Below, piece by piece: positions 14,929-22,549 of a stretch of 56,543 nt of DNA. The position numbers and the translations under genes were made by a program. Source of the stretch: JAEEJA01 sp036343175 (GTDB lineage: Bacteria > Bacillota > Clostridia > Lachnospirales > Lachnospiraceae); the NCBI GenBank assembly GCA_036343175.1, contig JAZASR010000012.1, forward strand, positions 1-56,543, in the 5' to 3' direction. The notes below the pieces were generated by a model, which was not told where the DNA came from, made no database searches, and saw nothing but the letters and a program-made list of their open reading frames with translations. The stretch's first letter is position 1, and each line of letters begins with the position of its first letter.

Positions 14929-16239
14929 ATGAGCGTAAAACCATATGAAGAAAGAAATTTAAAGTTTGAAACACTTGCACTGCATGTAGGCCAGGAAGCT
15001 GCAGATCCTGTTACTGATGCAAGGGCAGTTCCTATTTACCAGACATCATCATTCGTATTCCATAATTCTGATCATGCTGAAGCAAGATTCGCCCTTAAGG
15101 ATGCCGGCAACATCTACGGCAGACTTACAAATCCTACCGAGGATGTATTCGAAAAGAGGATCGCGGCTCTTGAAGGCGGTGTCGCAGCTCTTGCAGTTGC
15201 ATCCGGTGCAGCAGCAGTTACATATGCTTTCCAGGCAGTTGCACACGCAGGTGACAATATAGTTTCCGCAAAGAATATTTATGGCGGTACATATAACTAC
15301 CTTGCACACACATTTCCTGATTACGGTGTGACAACTACATTTGTAGATCCTTATGATTACGATGCTTTAGAAGCTGCTATCAATGACAAAACAAAGGCTG
15401 TCTATGCTGAGACACTTGGCAACCCTAACGGCGAGGTCCTTGACGTTGAGAAATGGGCAGAGATAGCACATAAGCATGGTCTTCCTCTTATTGTGGACAA
15501 CACATTCGCTACTCCATATCTTCTTCGTCCGATCGAGTATGGAGCTGATATCGTAGTTCATTCCGCTACAAAGTTTATAGGCGGCCATGGAACGACCATC
15601 GGCGGTGTCATCGTTGACGGCGGTAAGTTCGACTGGGCTTCACACAGAGATAAGTTCCCGTGGCTAGTTGATCCGAACCCTTCATACCACGGCGTAAGCT
15701 TTGCTAAGGACACTGCTCCTGCAGCATTCGCAACATATATAAGAGCCATCATCCTTCGTGATACAGGCGCAACACTTTCACCTTTCCACGCATGGATATT
15801 CCTTCAGGGTCTCGAGACACTGGCACTTCGTGTTGAGCGTCACACCCAGAACGCCCTCAAGGTAGTTGATTACCTCGAAAACAACCCGCAGGTCGAGTAT
15901 GTTTCTCATCCTGCAGTATCAAAGGACCCTGCCCAGCAGGCACTTTACAAGAAGTATTATCCTAACGGAGGCGGCTCTATATTTACATTCGATATAAAGG
16001 GCGATGAGAGAAAGGCTAAGGACTTTATCGATAACCTGAAGATCTTCTCACTCCTTGCAAATGTTGCCGATGTTAAGTCGCTCGCTATCCACCCGGGTTC
16101 CACAACACACTCGGAGTCCACACAGGAAGAGCTTCTTGCTCAAGGCATAAAGCCTAATACCATCAGACTTTCTATCGGTGTCGAGAATATCGACGATATC
16201 ATCGAAGATCTTGATGAGGCATTCAAGGCAGTGCAGTAA
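14929..16239 (+). CDS. metY: O-acetylhomoserine sulfhydrylase
   Basis: A 436-residue PLP enzyme of the Cys/Met metabolism family. Visible are the N-terminal F-E-T-L-A-L-H-V-G-Q, the Y-G-R-L-T-N-P-T loop and S-A-T-K-F-I-G-G-H-G with the PLP lysine at K215, followed by the long insertion typical of MetY and an S-I-G-V-E C-terminus. It makes homocysteine from O-acetylhomoserine and sulfide, and some members also accept O-acetylserine. The ATG at 14929 follows AAAGGAG. It is preceded by a long leader with its own promoter and ends at a terminator, so it is a single-gene transcript; its position before the SUF operon couples sulfur assimilation with sulfur use. No truncation is seen. Confidence 0.93.
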   Translation: MSVKPYEERNLKFETLALHVGQEAADPVTDARAVPIYQTSSFVFHNSDHAEARFALKDAGNIYGRLTNPTEDVFEKRIAALEGGVAALAVASGAAAVTYAFQAVAHAGDNIVSAKNIYGGTYNYLAHTFPDYGVTTTFVDPYDYDALEAAINDKTKAVYAETLGNPNGEVLDVEKWAEIAHKHGLPLIVDNTFATPYLLRPIEYGADIVVHSATKFIGGHGTTIGGVIVDGGKFDWASHRDKFPWLVDPNPSYHGVSFAKDTAPAAFATYIRAIILRDTGATLSPFHAWIFLQGLETLALRVERHTQNALKVVDYLENNPQVEYVSHPAVSKDPAQQALYKKYYPNGGGSIFTFDIKGDERKAKDFIDNLKIFSLLANVADVKSLAIHPGSTTHSESTQEELLAQGIKPNTIRLSIGVENIDDIIEDLDEAFKAVQ

Positions 16240-16353
16240 TTGGCTTTTGTTAAGGCGGAATACCTTCAGGGACAGAATTTTTAAACTGATAATTACATTA
16301 TCTGTCTGTAAATAATTATCTGATTACAAGTTTCTCTATTTGTGACCCTCTTA

Positions 16354-16391
16354 AAACGCTCCCGCGTCTATCGCCGGAGCGTTTTTCTTTT
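16354..16391 (+). terminator. Terminator after metY
   Basis: AAACGCTCC at 16354-16362 pairs with GGAGCGTTT at 16376-16384, followed by a T-rich tract. The 359-bp gap between metY and sufC contains this terminator and the sufC promoter; nothing else is evident. Confidence 0.9.
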
Positions 16392-16479
16392 TATGGACTT
16401 GTCTTTGTTGCAAATACAACAACGACTAATATTTCTTACTGATACAATATACAATGCTTTAATATAGGCTAAATTTGCC

Positions 16480-16508
16480 TTGTGACTTGTATTTCCATAT
16501 GCTATAAT
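16480..16508 (+). promoter_or_regulatory. SUF operon promoter
   Basis: TTGTGA at 16480-16485, 17 bases, TATAAT at 16503-16508, 90 bases before sufC. No clear operator palindrome was seen beside it. Confidence 0.6.
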
Positions 16509-16598
16509 TTTTTGGTTTACGAGTGAAAGCACGTATAATTAAAATGGCTGTAATGTATTTTATATACGATAAAGTTATTAATATTAAGGAGAATAATT

Positions 16599-17342
16599 AT
16601 GGCAGCATTAGTTTTAGTTCACGGTCTGAAGGTCAGTGTCAATGATATAGAGATCCTTCACGGCATTGATCTTACTATCGGAAGCAATGAGACTCACGTG
16701 CTCATGGGACCTAACGGCGCCGGCAAGTCCACACTTGGTTATACCCTCATGGGCAATCCGAAGTACGTTGTTAATGAAGGCACTATAAAGTTCAAGGGCG
16801 AAGATATTACTTCTGAATCTACCGATAAAAGGGCGAAGAGAGGAATGTTTCTTTCATTCCAGGCTCCGATAGAGGTGCCTGGCATCACCCTTGGAAACTT
16901 CATAAGGAATGCTCTTGAGCAGAAGACAGGCAAGCATATCAGACTCTGGGATTTCAAGAAGACTCTTAAGAAGTCCATGGAGATCCTCAATATGGATCCT
17001 TCCTATGCTGACCGTGACTTAAATGTCGGTTTCTCCGGCGGTGAGAAGAAGAAGGCCGAGATATTACAGCTTCTCATGCTGAGGCCTGACTTTGCCATAC
17101 TTGATGAGACTGACTCCGGTCTCGATGTCGATGCTGTCCGCACAGTGTCTCTCGGTGTAGAGCATTATAAGAAGGACGTTAAGGGATCCCTTCTCATCAT
17201 TACACATTCAACAAGGATCCTGGAGTCCCTTAAAGTTGACAGGACCCATGTCATCGTAAATGGAAGTATAGTCACGGAAGGTGATGCGTCACTTATCGAT
17301 GATATTAATGAGCATGGCTTTGAGAAATATATCAGGGCTTAA
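16599..17342 (+). CDS. sufC: Fe-S assembly ATPase SufC
   Basis: A 247-residue ABC-type ATPase. Walker A is G-P-N-G-A-G-K-S-T at residues 37-45, the signature is F-S-G-G-E-K-K-K-A-E (SufC has this E-K-K-x form) and Walker B is F-A-I-L-D-E-T-D-S-G-L-D. SufC binds SufB and SufD in the scaffold complex SufBC2D on which Fe-S clusters are built. It is the first gene of the operon and is followed by sufB after 134 bp. The ATG at 16599 follows AAGGAG. Confidence 0.96.
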   Translation: MAALVLVHGLKVSVNDIEILHGIDLTIGSNETHVLMGPNGAGKSTLGYTLMGNPKYVVNEGTIKFKGEDITSESTDKRAKRGMFLSFQAPIEVPGITLGNFIRNALEQKTGKHIRLWDFKKTLKKSMEILNMDPSYADRDLNVGFSGGEKKKAEILQLLMLRPDFAILDETDSGLDVDAVRTVSLGVEHYKKDVKGSLLIITHSTRILESLKVDRTHVIVNGSIVTEGDASLIDDINEHGFEKYIRA

Positions 17343-17476
17343 TGACACGTGATATATGCTGATATAAATGCTATCGGTCTGAAAAAAATTCATGCTTATG
17401 AACATATGTTGGCAGCCCGGATCAACGGGATATCTTTACATAATATATCAGTCATGAATATCGTAAGAGGATAAAT

Positions 17477-18883
17477 ATGAAAGAAAAAACTTTGGTCAAT
17501 GATATCGACCGTTCCATCTATGATTTCCGTTATGAGGAAAAAGATGCATTCAAGGTCGATTCCGGACTTACACCGGATATTATAGAGCAGATCTCTTTAG
17601 AGAAGCATGATCCCGAGTGGATGCATGACTTCAGGCTTAAGTCCCTCGAGATCTATAATAAAAAAGAGATGCCTCAGTGGGGTCCTGCTATTTCAGGCCT
17701 CAACATGGATAATATAGTTACATATGTACGTCCGAATACAAAGATGACGGCTGACTGGAATGAGGTCCCTCAGGATATCAAGGACACTTTTGAGCGTCTG
17801 GGCATACCTCAGGCAGAGCGAAAGAGCCTTGCCGGTGTCGGAGCCCAGTACGATTCCGAGCTCGTATATCACAATATCAAAAAGGAAGTCGCTGAACAGG
17901 GCGTGGTATATACAGACCTTGAGTCTGCCCTGCACGGCCCTTATGCTGATATGATACGAGACCATTTTATGAAACTTGTAACTCCTCATGACCACAAGTT
18001 CGCAGCCCTTCACGGGGCAGTCTGGTCAGGCGGTTCATTTGTATATGTACCGCCCGGGGTATCTGTTGAGATACCTCTTCAGTCATACTTCAGACTCAAT
18101 GCTCCCGGAGCCGGCCAGTTCGAACATACACTGATCATAGTAGATGAGGGCGCATACCTTCATTTTATAGAAGGATGTTCAGCGCCTAAGTACAATATTG
18201 CAAATCTCCATGCAGGCTGCGTGGAGCTTTATGTCGGAAAGAATGCCACGCTCAGGTATTCGACCATAGAGAACTGGTCCAAGAATATGTACAACCTGAA
18301 TACAAAGCGCGCTCTTGTAGATGAGAATGGTAAGATCCAGTGGGTCTCAGGCTCATTCGGCTCTCATGTTTCCTATCTCTATCCTATGAGCGTACTGCAG
18401 GGTAAGGGTTCAAGCTCGGAGTTCACCGGAGTTACATTTGCCGGCAGGGGACAGAACCTGGACACCGGCTGTAAGGTCGTTCACAATGCGCCTGACACCT
18501 CATCCGTCGTATCCACAAGGTCAATATCAAAGGACGGCGGCATATCTACATTCCGTTCTTCTGTTGTTATAAATAAGAATGCCAAAAACGCCAGGTCATC
18601 TGTTTCATGCCAGTCCCTTATGGTCGATGATATCTCAAGATCCGATACCATCCCGGCCATGGACGTTCGTACCGATAAAGCTGATGTAGGTCACGAAGCA
18701 AAGATCGGCCGTATTTCCGATGATGCTGTATTCTATCTTATGTCAAGGGGCCTCTCTGAGGAGGATGCCCGCGCCCTTATAGTTTCCGGCTTTGCCGATA
18801 ACGTATCCAAGGAGCTTCCTCTCGAGTACGCGGTCGAGATGAATAATCTGATCCGTCTGGAGATGAAGGGCTCGATCGGTTGA
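17477..18883 (+). CDS. sufB: Fe-S assembly scaffold protein SufB
   Basis: A full-length, 468-residue SufB. Typical blocks are H-G-A-V-W-S-G-G-S-F-V-Y-V-P-P-G-V near residue 182, Q-F-E-H-T-L-I-I, E-G-C-S-A-P, and the long right-handed beta-helix region up to R-S-D-T-I-P and H-E-A-K-I-G-R-I-S. SufB is the scaffold subunit that receives sulfur from SufS/SufU. The start is ATG 17477 after AGAGGA. The neighbours sufC and sufD complete the complex. Confidence 0.96.
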   Translation: MKEKTLVNDIDRSIYDFRYEEKDAFKVDSGLTPDIIEQISLEKHDPEWMHDFRLKSLEIYNKKEMPQWGPAISGLNMDNIVTYVRPNTKMTADWNEVPQDIKDTFERLGIPQAERKSLAGVGAQYDSELVYHNIKKEVAEQGVVYTDLESALHGPYADMIRDHFMKLVTPHDHKFAALHGAVWSGGSFVYVPPGVSVEIPLQSYFRLNAPGAGQFEHTLIIVDEGAYLHFIEGCSAPKYNIANLHAGCVELYVGKNATLRYSTIENWSKNMYNLNTKRALVDENGKIQWVSGSFGSHVSYLYPMSVLQGKGSSSEFTGVTFAGRGQNLDTGCKVVHNAPDTSSVVSTRSISKDGGISTFRSSVVINKNAKNARSSVSCQSLMVDDISRSDTIPAMDVRTDKADVGHEAKIGRISDDAVFYLMSRGLSEEDARALIVSGFADNVSKELPLEYAVEMNNLIRLEMKGSIG

Positions 18884-18906
18884 TTTTATAACAGGAGCTT
18901 ATGTTT

Positions 18907-20124
18907 ATGAGTAAAATTATAAAGATAAATGACATGCCTTCGCCTACATTTAACTGGCTTAAGGCTAATGACAGAGAAGTGGAGCTTAATCCTCTTAAAG
19001 CCCGTCCCCATATCAATGAATCGGTTCCCGATAATATCGCTGTTTCAGCTATAAGCCCGGAGGGCCTTTACCATATCGGCTCCGGCATCGGAAAGAATTC
19101 AGATGAGATCCTTAATATATCTGAAACTCCATTCACCGGCTACAGCGTTCCATCTGACTTTAAGGATGATGCGCCTCTTGTGATAGATGCTGTGCTTAAA
19201 ACAAAGTCCTCCGAAGGGATCTTTCTCAATGTCCTGCCGGGAGCAAGTCTTACATGCATTGTTTATTTTACTGATGATTCCGCGGATGAACCATCATTTT
19301 CAGATGGTTCAGCAAAAGATCCATCATTTTCAGGTGGTTCCGCAGATGAACCTTCATTTTCAGATGATTCCGCAGGGGATCTGAGTCTTCCGGCTGATTC
19401 CGAAAAGGGCCATAAGACCGCCGGGGCTCACCCTGCCGACGCTTTATTTTCCATTAAGTATACAATAGGGGAGGGTGCCTCCCTTACCCTGGTGACCATT
19501 CAGAAGACCTCGGAAAATATGCATTTCATATGCGATCTTGGCGGTGATACTCATGATAAGGCAAAGATGCGCCAGATCCAGGTAATACTTTCAGGACGCG
19601 CATCCTACACAGGGAGCCGCATAGACCTTAAAGGGAAGGGCTCATCATATGAATCTGACCTGGCTTATATTGTAAAGCAGGACGAGCTTGCTGATATCAA
19701 TTATATTATAAACCATATCGGCGTTGGGACCGAGTCCCTTATAAAGGTCTCCGGTGTCCTTAAGGATAACGCTGTAAAAGTATTCCGCGGCACCATAGAT
19801 CTTCGCCGCGGGGCCAAAGGCGCTAAGGGTACTGAGACAGAGGATGTCATGCTTATAGACGAAGATATCATCAATAAGACCATTCCGGTCATACTTTGCG
19901 ATGAGGAGGATGTGGAAGGCAATCACGGCGCCACTATAGGCAGGCTCGATGAAGACCTCCTGTTCTACATGGAGTCCAGAGGCATGACAGAAGATCAGAT
20001 AGTCAGTATGATGAAGGAAGCCCGTATATCTTCAGTTCTCTCAAAGATCCCTGACAGGACATCCCGCGACAAAGCCTTTAAACTTGCGGGGATAGAAACT
20101 GCTGATGACGTTGATGATCGATAA
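18907..20124 (+). CDS. sufD: Fe-S assembly protein SufD, with a repeat insert
   Basis: A SufD of about 405 residues. The C-terminal part is conserved: R-G-T-I-D-L-R-R-G-A-K-G, then N-H-G-A-T-I-G-R and F-Y-M-E-S-R-G-M. Two in-frame ATGs are possible (18901, 18907); AGGAG at 18893-18897 is better spaced for 18907. Residues 124-167 are a Ser/Asp/Glu/Pro-rich insert of about four 10-residue repeats that I do not know from other SufD proteins. It falls in the N-terminal half before the beta-helix core, so function is probably kept. SufD is the SufB paralogue in the SufBC2D complex and helps iron entry. Confidence 0.9.
   Translation: MSKIIKINDMPSPTFNWLKANDREVELNPLKARPHINESVPDNIAVSAISPEGLYHIGSGIGKNSDEILNISETPFTGYSVPSDFKDDAPLVIDAVLKTKSSEGIFLNVLPGASLTCIVYFTDDSADEPSFSDGSAKDPSFSGGSADEPSFSDDSAGDLSLPADSEKGHKTAGAHPADALFSIKYTIGEGASLTLVTIQKTSENMHFICDLGGDTHDKAKMRQIQVILSGRASYTGSRIDLKGKGSSYESDLAYIVKQDELADINYIINHIGVGTESLIKVSGVLKDNAVKVFRGTIDLRRGAKGAKGTETEDVMLIDEDIINKTIPVILCDEEDVEGNHGATIGRLDEDLLFYMESRGMTEDQIVSMMKEARISSVLSKIPDRTSRDKAFKLAGIETADDVDDR
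19276..19407 (+). repeat. 30-bp in-frame tandem repeat within sufD
   Basis: Four and a half units of 30 bp, each with the frame GATTCCGC...TCATTTTCA; units 1-3 are close to identical and unit 4 is decayed. Each unit adds ten residues containing D-E-P-S-F-S. Confidence 0.85.
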
Positions 20125-20157
20125 ACGTTTTTTTAGTTAATATAAAAGGAAATGATT

Positions 20158-21381
20158 ATGACACAGGAAGATAAGGATATATTAAAGGACTTTCCGGTCC
20201 TTAAAACCGGCAAATATGCGTATCTGGACAGCGCTGCTACCACTCAGAAACCTGTTCAGGTACTTGATAAGGTTGAGGATTATTACAGAACATCTAACGC
20301 TAATCCATTGAGAGGCCTTTATAAGCTGAGTCTTTTGGCTACGGATATCTATGAGGAAGCAAGAGAGAAGGCAGCTGCCTTTATAGGCGCCCCGGATCCT
20401 CATGATATCATATTCACCAGGAATGCAACTGAGTCCCTCAACCTTATTGCTTATTCATATGGCATGAATTTTATCCACGAGGGTGACGAGATCATCGTTT
20501 CTATCATGGAACACCATTCCAATATGCTTCCGTGGCAGAATGTGGCTAAGAAGACCGGTGCTAAGCTTATCTACGTAAAGTGCAGCAAGGATGGCATCTT
20601 AAGGCCGGAAGACCTTGAGGCTCTTGTTTCCGACAGGACAAGACTTGTAGCTATTACGCAGATATCGAACGTTCTCGGCTGTCTCAATGACATTAAGGCC
20701 ATGGCAGCGATCGCCCATAAAGCGGGTGCTGTATTCGTCTGCGACGGAGCCCAGTCTGCACCTCATATAAAGGTGGATGTTTCTGACCTCGATGTTGATT
20801 TCTTCGCATTTTCCGGTCATAAGATGCTTTCCCCTATGGGGATAGGCGTCCTTTATGGTAAGCATGATCTTCTTGATTCCATGCCTCCATTCCTTTATGG
20901 CGGCGAGATGATAGAATATGTAACGCTTGAAGGTGCCACATATGCTGAACTTCCTCACAAGTTTGAGGCTGGAACTGTCAATGCAGGCGGTGCAGCAGGT
21001 CTTTCAGCTGCTATTGATTATTATAATAATATAGGCTTTGATACTATCATAAGGCGTGAAGAAGACCTTACCCGCTACCTTATGGAACGCATTTCAGATG
21101 TCCCTCACGTTAGCATCTTCGGTGACAGTGATCCGGCTAACCATCACGGGATCGTGACTTTTAAGGTCGATGGGGTCCATCCTCATGACGTTGCCGCGAT
21201 ATTCGATTCATATGATGTATGCGTCCGCGCCGGCCACCACTGTGCTCAGCCTTTGCTTAAATACCTTGGGACCTTAAGCACGACCCGTGCTTCGCTGGCC
21301 TTTTACAATACACATGATGATATAGACCGCTTTATAGAAGCCCTGAAAAAGGTAAGGCCGGAGATGGGCTACGAAGACTGA
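20158..21381 (+). CDS. sufS: Cysteine desulfurase SufS
   Basis: A group II cysteine desulfurase of about 407 residues. It has Y-L-D-S-A-A-T-T-Q-K-P near the N-terminus, the PLP lysine K222 in F-S-G-H-K-M-L, and the catalytic cysteine C362 in R-A-G-H-H-C-A-Q-P. It takes sulfur from cysteine and hands it to SufU. Of two in-frame starts (20152, 20158) the second fits the spacing from AAAAGGA (20144-20150). It lies 33 bp after sufD. The stop codon region is echoed downstream (21391-21442). Confidence 0.95.
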   Translation: MTQEDKDILKDFPVLKTGKYAYLDSAATTQKPVQVLDKVEDYYRTSNANPLRGLYKLSLLATDIYEEAREKAAAFIGAPDPHDIIFTRNATESLNLIAYSYGMNFIHEGDEIIVSIMEHHSNMLPWQNVAKKTGAKLIYVKCSKDGILRPEDLEALVSDRTRLVAITQISNVLGCLNDIKAMAAIAHKAGAVFVCDGAQSAPHIKVDVSDLDVDFFAFSGHKMLSPMGIGVLYGKHDLLDSMPPFLYGGEMIEYVTLEGATYAELPHKFEAGTVNAGGAAGLSAAIDYYNNIGFDTIIRREEDLTRYLMERISDVPHVSIFGDSDPANHHGIVTFKVDGVHPHDVAAIFDSYDVCVRAGHHCAQPLLKYLGTLSTTRASLAFYNTHDDIDRFIEALKKVRPEMGYED

Positions 21382-21390
21382 CCCGGACGG

Positions 21391-21556
21391 ATACAGACAG
21401 ACTGACATAAATATACGAATACAGACAGACTGATACAAATATCAGACAAGTTTATAAATAAGATATTTTATAAGAGTTCATATGAAACGGGCGTATGAAA
21501 CGCTCATATGAAACAGAGCATATGAAACAGTCGTATGGAACAAACGTATGGAACTT
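21391..21556 (+). repeat. Short tandem repeats between sufS and sufU
   Basis: Two 24-bp near copies (ATACAGACAGACTGA plus flank) lie at 21391-21413 and 21419-21442 and echo the AGACTGAC at the sufS stop. Then TATGAAAC/TATGGAAC recurs six times with starts at 21481, 21494, 21507, 21521, 21534 and 21547, a period of 13-14 bases. Nothing coding is evident in the 207-bp gap. Confidence 0.8.
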
Positions 21557-21588
21557 GCAATAGAAATAATAACAAAAGAGGCTTTAAT

Positions 21589-22023
21589 ATGCAGAATACA
21601 ACATTTTACAATGAGGTCCTCACGGACCACAACCTTCATCCGGAGCATAAAAAGAAGATAGAAGGGGCCAATTATTCGATTGAGGGGGTCAATCCTTCCT
21701 GCGGCGATGATATAGTACTGTCTCTTAAGGTGAGTGATGACGGCATCATTGAGGATGGCGCCTACGAAGGAGATGGCTGCGCTATTTCCCAGGCATCAGC
21801 CGATATGATGCTTGATCTTATTATCGGCAGATCCGTTGAAGATGCAGAACGCCTTTCCGAGATATTTCTCCGCATGATAAAGGGAAAGATCACAGACGAA
21901 GAGAAGGAAGAGCTTGAAGAGGCCGGCGTCCTCGAGGACGTATCCCACATGCCTGCCCGTGTCAAGTGCGCTGTCCTCGGCTGGCACACTCTTGACGAGA
22001 TAGTTAAGAATATGCAGTCCTGA
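21589..22023 (+). CDS. sufU: Sulfur-transfer protein SufU
   Basis: A 144-residue SufU. The Zn-binding cysteines are all present: C38 in N-P-S-C-G-D-D, C64 in G-D-G-C-A-I-S and C127 in V-K-C-A-V-L-G-W; the zinc aspartate is in the C-G-D-D segment. SufU accepts sulfur from SufS and passes it to SufB in Gram-positive bacteria. The reading frame extends upstream to 21535 through the tandem repeat, but the ATG at 21589 is where the conserved Q-N-T-T-F-Y-N-E-V-L begins. It is followed by a small gene after 22 bp. Confidence 0.95.
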   Translation: MQNTTFYNEVLTDHNLHPEHKKKIEGANYSIEGVNPSCGDDIVLSLKVSDDGIIEDGAYEGDGCAISQASADMMLDLIIGRSVEDAERLSEIFLRMIKGKITDEEKEELEEAGVLEDVSHMPARVKCAVLGWHTLDEIVKNMQS

Positions 22024-22045
22024 TCAAATGGAAAGGAGCAGATCC

Positions 22046-22390
22046 ATGCAGGAGCCTGATAAGGAAAATAAATATATAATTACTGATATTCTCGAGGCTG
22101 ACTACGGCTGTGAGGAACCTCCTTCTGACGGCCGTTTCAGGTGCGGTCTCAACCTGGAATTCAAGGGAGAGAAGATCTACCGCGAAGTATATGATGACAT
22201 GGTCGATGAGCTCTGTCTTGTAAAGGGGATGGGGTTAACAGCCGATGAGCTCCGATCCATAGAGGGCGGTCTGATACCTGAGGGATGGTTCGATCTTACC
22301 CACAGGCATTACTTTGAGACCCCTATAGGTCCGGTCTGCATGTCGGTTGAAGAATACCGGGATTACATTTATAATAAAGGGGTCTTCTGA
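22046..22390 (+). CDS. Unrecognised 114-residue protein at the end of the SUF operon
   Basis: I do not recognise this family. The start is taken as ATG 22046, because AAAGGAG at 22031-22037 has ideal spacing for it, while the in-frame ATG 22028 lies upstream of that site. The protein is acidic, without a signal peptide or membrane segment. Visible features are I-L-E-A-D-Y-G-C-E-E-P near residue 15, a second Cys in R-C-G-L (near 35), C-L-V-K-G-M-G-L (near 56), and W-F-D-L-T-H-R-H-Y-F near residue 81. Four cysteines and two adjacent histidines would suit metal binding, but this is speculation. It follows sufU by 22 bp and is most likely co-transcribed, which suggests a role tied to Fe-S biogenesis or sulfur. 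Confidence 0.6.
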   Translation: MQEPDKENKYIITDILEADYGCEEPPSDGRFRCGLNLEFKGEKIYREVYDDMVDELCLVKGMGLTADELRSIEGGLIPEGWFDLTHRHYFETPIGPVCMSVEEYRDYIYNKGVF

Positions 22391-22549
22391 TAATATCAAA
22401 AATAAAGTCATTGGAAAATATCAGAATTAAATTCTTTTTATTTTATCAGGAGCTTGCGTTTTCTGATATTATATAGCAGGGGGTATCGTGATTTCTGAAG
22501 ATCTCCGGGCAATAGATATCTTAGAAACAGAAAAAGGAAATAAAGAATT

